Shown one piece after another: positions 61,579-64,000 of a DNA stretch of 64,000 nucleotides; position 1 is the first letter of the stretch; each line of letters starts with the position of its first letter. The translations under genes and the position numbers were made by a program. This stretch comes from SFLA01 sp045595785 (lineage in GTDB: Bacteria > Bacillota > Clostridia > Oscillospirales > CAG-382), in assembly GCA_045595785.1 (NCBI GenBank), contig JAZOBE010000007.1, forward strand, positions 15,824 through 79,823. The letters are read 5' to 3'. The notes under the pieces are model-generated. The model was not told the origin of the DNA and ran no database searches. It saw only the letters and a list, made by a program, of their open reading frames with translations.

Positions 61579-61641
61579 GTTGTTTTACACGTTGCGGCAA
61601 GTACGGTTATTCTTCCAAGCCCGCCGCTTTAATATTCACTT

Positions 61642-62616
61642 TTATTTTTCCAACGGATGCACGGTGAAGTATAGCTCTCTGTCTTCTTCGGTAAGTCCCA
61701 GACTTCTGTATTTCCAAGGTCCTCCGTGGGTTGTGGTTATAAAGCCGACCCCGAAATGTTCAACGAAATTCCATATAGTCTGGTCTTTATCTTCCGTTTC
61801 ATCAAGCCATTTGCTGAACGCTTCCCAACCTACGCGTTCTATAAATTTTCCATCGATTATATAAGCTCTTCTCGTATAAATCCTGTCAGGCACCGAGGTA
61901 TAGTAGTCCTCGAATTCACCGGGCGCATAACTATCGAGAATAAAATCCTCGTGATTCCAAAACTCTTCTTTTCCCCATCCGCTGTTGAAAAACTGAGGGC
62001 AGGAAGCATAAGGCGGTATCCCGTCTGGAACTTGTCCTGTGCCCAAACTATCCGCATGTTTTCCGAGACACATCATACGGTCATATTCGTTTCCAACATA
62101 AAATCCAATATATTCATCCCATGAAATACCGTAATATTCCAGTAATTCAGCAAGATTATATGATTCAGTTCCCCAAAACAGCTTTTTATATTCTTCAACC
62201 TTTTCATTAGTTAAATACGAATCTACAAAATGATGTTCAGCAATAGCGCCCAGCTCGGGGAAAAACATCACGTTGTATTTTGTATTTTCTCCATATACGG
62301 AAGAAGTAACATTTTTGTATTTTGTTATATATTCTTGCACCCACTCATCAAGCTGTTCTTGTGTGTATGCATCCCCTTCAACAACACCCAGAGTTACATC
62401 CTCACGATATGGCTGTGATACTTCATCGCTTACCCCCGGTTCTGAAGCTTCGGGCTCGGAGCCCTGTGGTACCGATTCCTGCGGAGTGGATGTCTGCACC
62501 TCACTGCTTTCGTTTTGCAAAACGCTCGCGTTGCTTTCGTTATCGGTAATCTCACAAGCAGTAAACACAAAAACAAACGCAAGAAGCAGTGCGGTTATTA
62601 AGTGTATTTTTTTCAT
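61642..62616 (-). CDS. Lipoprotein of unknown function
   Basis: 324 residues. Signal peptide MKKIHLITALLLAFVFVF with lipobox TAC (Cys21), then a Ser/Glu/Pro linker to about 75 and a folded acidic, aromatic-rich domain (about 80-324; YTQEQLDEWVQEYITKYK, LLEYYGISWDEYIGFYVG, YTRRAYIIDGKFIERVGW). No family recognised. It should face outward at the membrane. It is transcribed alone. Confidence 0.8.
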   Translation of the reverse strand: MKKIHLITALLLAFVFVFTACEITDNESNASVLQNESSEVQTSTPQESVPQGSEPEASEPGVSDEVSQPYREDVTLGVVEGDAYTQEQLDEWVQEYITKYKNVTSSVYGENTKYNVMFFPELGAIAEHHFVDSYLTNEKVEEYKKLFWGTESYNLAELLEYYGISWDEYIGFYVGNEYDRMMCLGKHADSLGTGQVPDGIPPYASCPQFFNSGWGKEEFWNHEDFILDSYAPGEFEDYYTSVPDRIYTRRAYIIDGKFIERVGWEAFSKWLDETEDKDQTIWNFVEHFGVGFITTTHGGPWKYRSLGLTEEDRELYFTVHPLEK

Positions 62617-62667
62617 GAAATATCAACTCCTTTAATATGGAATAACAAAAAGTTTGCTTACACTTAC

Positions 62668-62695
62668 ATTATACATATTATGGCAAAAATGTCTA
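62668..62695 (-). promoter_or_regulatory. Promoter of the lipoprotein gene
   Basis: Minus-strand TAGACA (62695-62690), 16-base spacer, TATAAT (62673-62668), 52 bases before the ATG. Confidence 0.7.
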
Positions 62696-62737
62696 TAAAC
62701 AAATTGTAAACAAAAAACATTTTTGTATAAATGCACA

Positions 62738-62763
62738 AAAAGGAGCGTTTGCACGCTCCTTTT
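62738..62763 (-). terminator. Terminator of the WG-repeat gene
   Basis: Eleven-base perfect stem AAAAGGAGCGT / ACGCTCCTTTT with a four-base loop and a T tract on the minus strand. Confidence 0.85.
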
Positions 62764-62778
62764 AAAATGGTTTTTTAT

Positions 62779-63441
62779 TTATTTCACCGAAAAGGTTATT
62801 CTGGTATATCCGCTGCCGCGCTTATAGGCTGTCATACCCGTGCCGTCCATATCGGTTATACTGTCAAAAACAGCGGGTATAATAAGGTTGCCCTCAGAAT
62901 CAATAACCCCGTATCTGCCGCCGGTTTTTACCACTGCCACATTGCCGTTAAATGCATAAGCCTCGGTAAACTCGGGGTCGGTCAGCCAATAACCGGTAAC
63001 AAGATAATATCCGTATTTACCGCCACGGTTAAGGGTAAGCACCCCGTCCGACGCGCCGGTACAGGTATAGCCCGAAGGAATGTCATATTCCTCGCCGGGC
63101 GCAGGCATTCTTACGTTGGGAATATCCTGAAAAGCGGTATAGGATTTATCAACGGTCACCACCGTCTCTCCCGCAATATACTCGGATGCAGGCTCGCCCC
63201 ACGTTTCCGGCAGAGAGGCAACGTATTTATCATATTCATTTTGCTCGATGGCGGAAACGTCACCCTCGTTAAGCAGGTCCTCAAGTATCTTTTCGTCCGT
63301 CTCGTAATCAAATTCATCTCTCGCAGGGGTATCACGGGAGACAAAGGTGATATAGCCCTTATCCACCAGAACTATCGCCGCCACAGAGATAATAAGCGCG
63401 CAAAGGACGAAGGAAATATATTTTATTATCTGTTTGCTCAC
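62779..63441 (-). CDS. Membrane-anchored WG-repeat protein
   Basis: 220 residues. One N-terminal membrane helix (about 7-27) without a lipobox, an acidic stalk (about 35-70), then beta-rich repeats of the WG type: GGKYGYYLVTGYWL and GGRYGVIDSEGNLIIPAVFD near the end. Only about two repeats are present, fewer than in most WG proteins. Likely external and involved in binding, target unknown. The start is GTG 63441 after GGAGG. Confidence 0.78.
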   Translation of the reverse strand: MSKQIIKYISFVLCALIISVAAIVLVDKGYITFVSRDTPARDEFDYETDEKILEDLLNEGDVSAIEQNEYDKYVASLPETWGEPASEYIAGETVVTVDKSYTAFQDIPNVRMPAPGEEYDIPSGYTCTGASDGVLTLNRGGKYGYYLVTGYWLTDPEFTEAYAFNGNVAVVKTGGRYGVIDSEGNLIIPAVFDSITDMDGTGMTAYKRGSGYTRITFSVK

Positions 63442-63474
63442 AAAAAGTCCTCCGATGGGAAATATACATTTAGG

Positions 63475-63503
63475 ATTTTACCATTAATCCGCATATAAAT
63501 CAA
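63475..63503 (-). promoter_or_regulatory. Promoter of the WG-repeat gene
   Basis: Minus-strand TTGATT (63503-63498), 17-base spacer, TAAAAT (63480-63475), 33 bases before the GTG. Confidence 0.6.
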
Positions 63504-63540
63504 GTAAAACGAGAAAAAATAAAAAAACTTAAAAAAACTA

Positions 63541-63569
63541 TTTACAAATTGGTTTTTTTGTGGTACAAT
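63541..63569 (+). promoter_or_regulatory. Promoter of rpsO
   Basis: TTTACA (63541-63546), 17-base spacer, TACAAT (63564-63569), giving a leader of about 115 bases. Confidence 0.75.
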
Positions 63570-63575
63570 TCTTCG

Positions 63576-63691
63576 GATGCCAAATTGGGGAGGCTCGGTT
63601 TAAGGGCACGGTGCGGTAGTTTTCCGCCGGTTTCACACACCTTTTACTCAGTTTTACCCGTACGGCAAATATTAACGGAGGTGAAACAAGC
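63576..63691 (+). promoter_or_regulatory. rpsO 5' leader, possible S15 autoregulatory RNA
   Basis: Unusually long untranslated leader for a short gene. It can form GCGG/CCGC and GGTG/CACC helices around 63610-63652 before the GGAGGTG ribosome site. rpsO leaders in several phyla bind S15 through differing structures; this identity is inferred. Confidence 0.45.
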
Positions 63692-63958
63692 ATGATCAAC
63701 AAGGATCTTAAGCAGCAGATCATCAAGGAGTACGCTGTTCACGAGGGTGACACCGGTTCTCCCGAGGTTCAGATCGCAGTTCTCACTCAGAGAATCAGCG
63801 AGCTTACCGCTCATCTTAAGGCAAACCCCAAGGATAACCACTCCCGCAGAGGTATGCTTATTATGGTAGGTAAGAGAAGAAAGTACCTTAACTATCTGCA
63901 GAAGAAGGATATCGAGCGTTATCGTTCCATCGTTGCACGTCTCGGTCTCCGTAAGTAA
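63692..63958 (+). CDS. rpsO: 30S ribosomal protein S15
   Basis: 88 residues, standard size. HEGDTGSPEVQIAVLTQRI and the rRNA-binding DNHSRRGMLIMVGKRRKYLNYL with a final RLGLRK identify S15. It organises the central domain of 16S rRNA. Strong ribosome site GGAGGTG nine bases before the ATG. It is transcribed from its own promoter. Confidence 0.98.
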   Translation: MINKDLKQQIIKEYAVHEGDTGSPEVQIAVLTQRISELTAHLKANPKDNHSRRGMLIMVGKRRKYLNYLQKKDIERYRSIVARLGLRK

Positions 63959-63968
63959 GAGAAAAACA

Positions 63969-63992
63969 CCCCAAGAAACCTGCGGTTTCTCG
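63969..63992 (+). terminator. Hairpin after rpsO, probable terminator
   Basis: CCCCAAGAAACC pairs with GGTTTCTCGGGG with one mismatch across a TGC loop. The window ends before any T tract can be checked. Confidence 0.6.
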
Positions 63993-64000
63993 GGGACCCC

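Noticed and set aside
1..64000. tRNA, rRNA, CRISPR arrays, transposases, integrases, attachment sites
   Set aside because: None seen on reading both strands; gene order and base use look uniformly chromosomal. A dedicated RNA search could still find a small RNA I cannot recognise by eye.

Overview
The window reads as chromosome of an anaerobic, low-to-mid G+C, Gram-positive bacterium of class Clostridia, most likely from the gut Oscillospirales (Ruminococcaceae-like). The case rests on family content: an HndB/HndC/HndD-type [FeFe]-hydrogenase operon, a PASTA Ser/Thr kinase with IreB, RemA, paired GlgC/GlgD, the Firmicutes order yicC-remA-gmk-rpoZ-priA-def-fmt-rsmB-rlmN-stp-prkC-rsgA, zinc-type L31, and a SigH-like sigma factor. 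The species is not identifiable from sequence reading alone. Almost everything is core genome; I see no phage, insertion sequence, CRISPR array, tRNA or rRNA.

Layout. 1-5.2 kb (+): 3' part of a hydrogenase operon (PHP protein, GHKL ATPase, HndB-, HndC- and HndD-like subunits). 5.3-6.5 kb (-): a MerR regulator with an NTF2-like tail plus a small membrane protein, behind a textbook 19-bp-spacer MerR promoter. 6.6-11.0 kb (-): Nudix hydrolase and asnA; a cysteine desulfidase-like protein and hflX; rpmE. 11.1-12.0 kb (+): a PhnP-like metallo-hydrolase. 12.0-26.4 kb (-): sixteen tightly packed genes, from a DUF5685 protein and a Cys-tailed J-domain protein through remA, gmk, rpoZ, priA, translation-start and rRNA-modification enzymes, the PrkC kinase/phosphatase pair, rsgA and pssA, all downstream of one good promoter at 26.46 kb. 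26.7-34.7 kb (+): dgt-dnaG-rpoD, mtnN, pheST. 34.8-36.6 kb (+): ireB, a small conserved protein, and a tandemly duplicated pair of acidic lipoproteins. 36.7-47.6 kb (-): division and cell wall cluster mraZ-rsmH-ftsL-PBP-murF-mraY-ftsW-murG-ftsQ-ftsZ. 47.9-50.4 kb: an unknown membrane-anchored protein (+), a zinc-ribbon protein and a SigH-like sigma factor (-). 50.5-61.4 kb (-): a complete glycogen operon glgB-glgC-glgD-glgA-glgP followed by a GH13 amylase and a sugar kinase-like gene. 61.6-63.4 kb (-): a lipoprotein and a WG-repeat protein. 63.7 kb to end (+): rpsO.

How it fits together. The kinase PrkC, its phosphatase, IreB and a PASTA-bearing penicillin-binding protein are all in one window, covering both the sensing and the building side of peptidoglycan growth. 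The glycogen genes cover synthesis (GlgC/D, GlgA, GlgB) and breakdown (GlgP, GH13, kinase) in one transcript, with a hairpin between glgD and glgA that may uncouple the halves. Many start codons are GTG or TTG, chosen here by Shine-Dalgarno position and stop/start overlap.

I did not find a clearly new defence or mobile system. The least explained items are the J-domain protein with a C-terminal cysteine string together with its two partners, the duplicated lipoprotein cassette with an ECF-like promoter, the unknown protein at 47.9 kb, and the MerR/NTF2-like unit.
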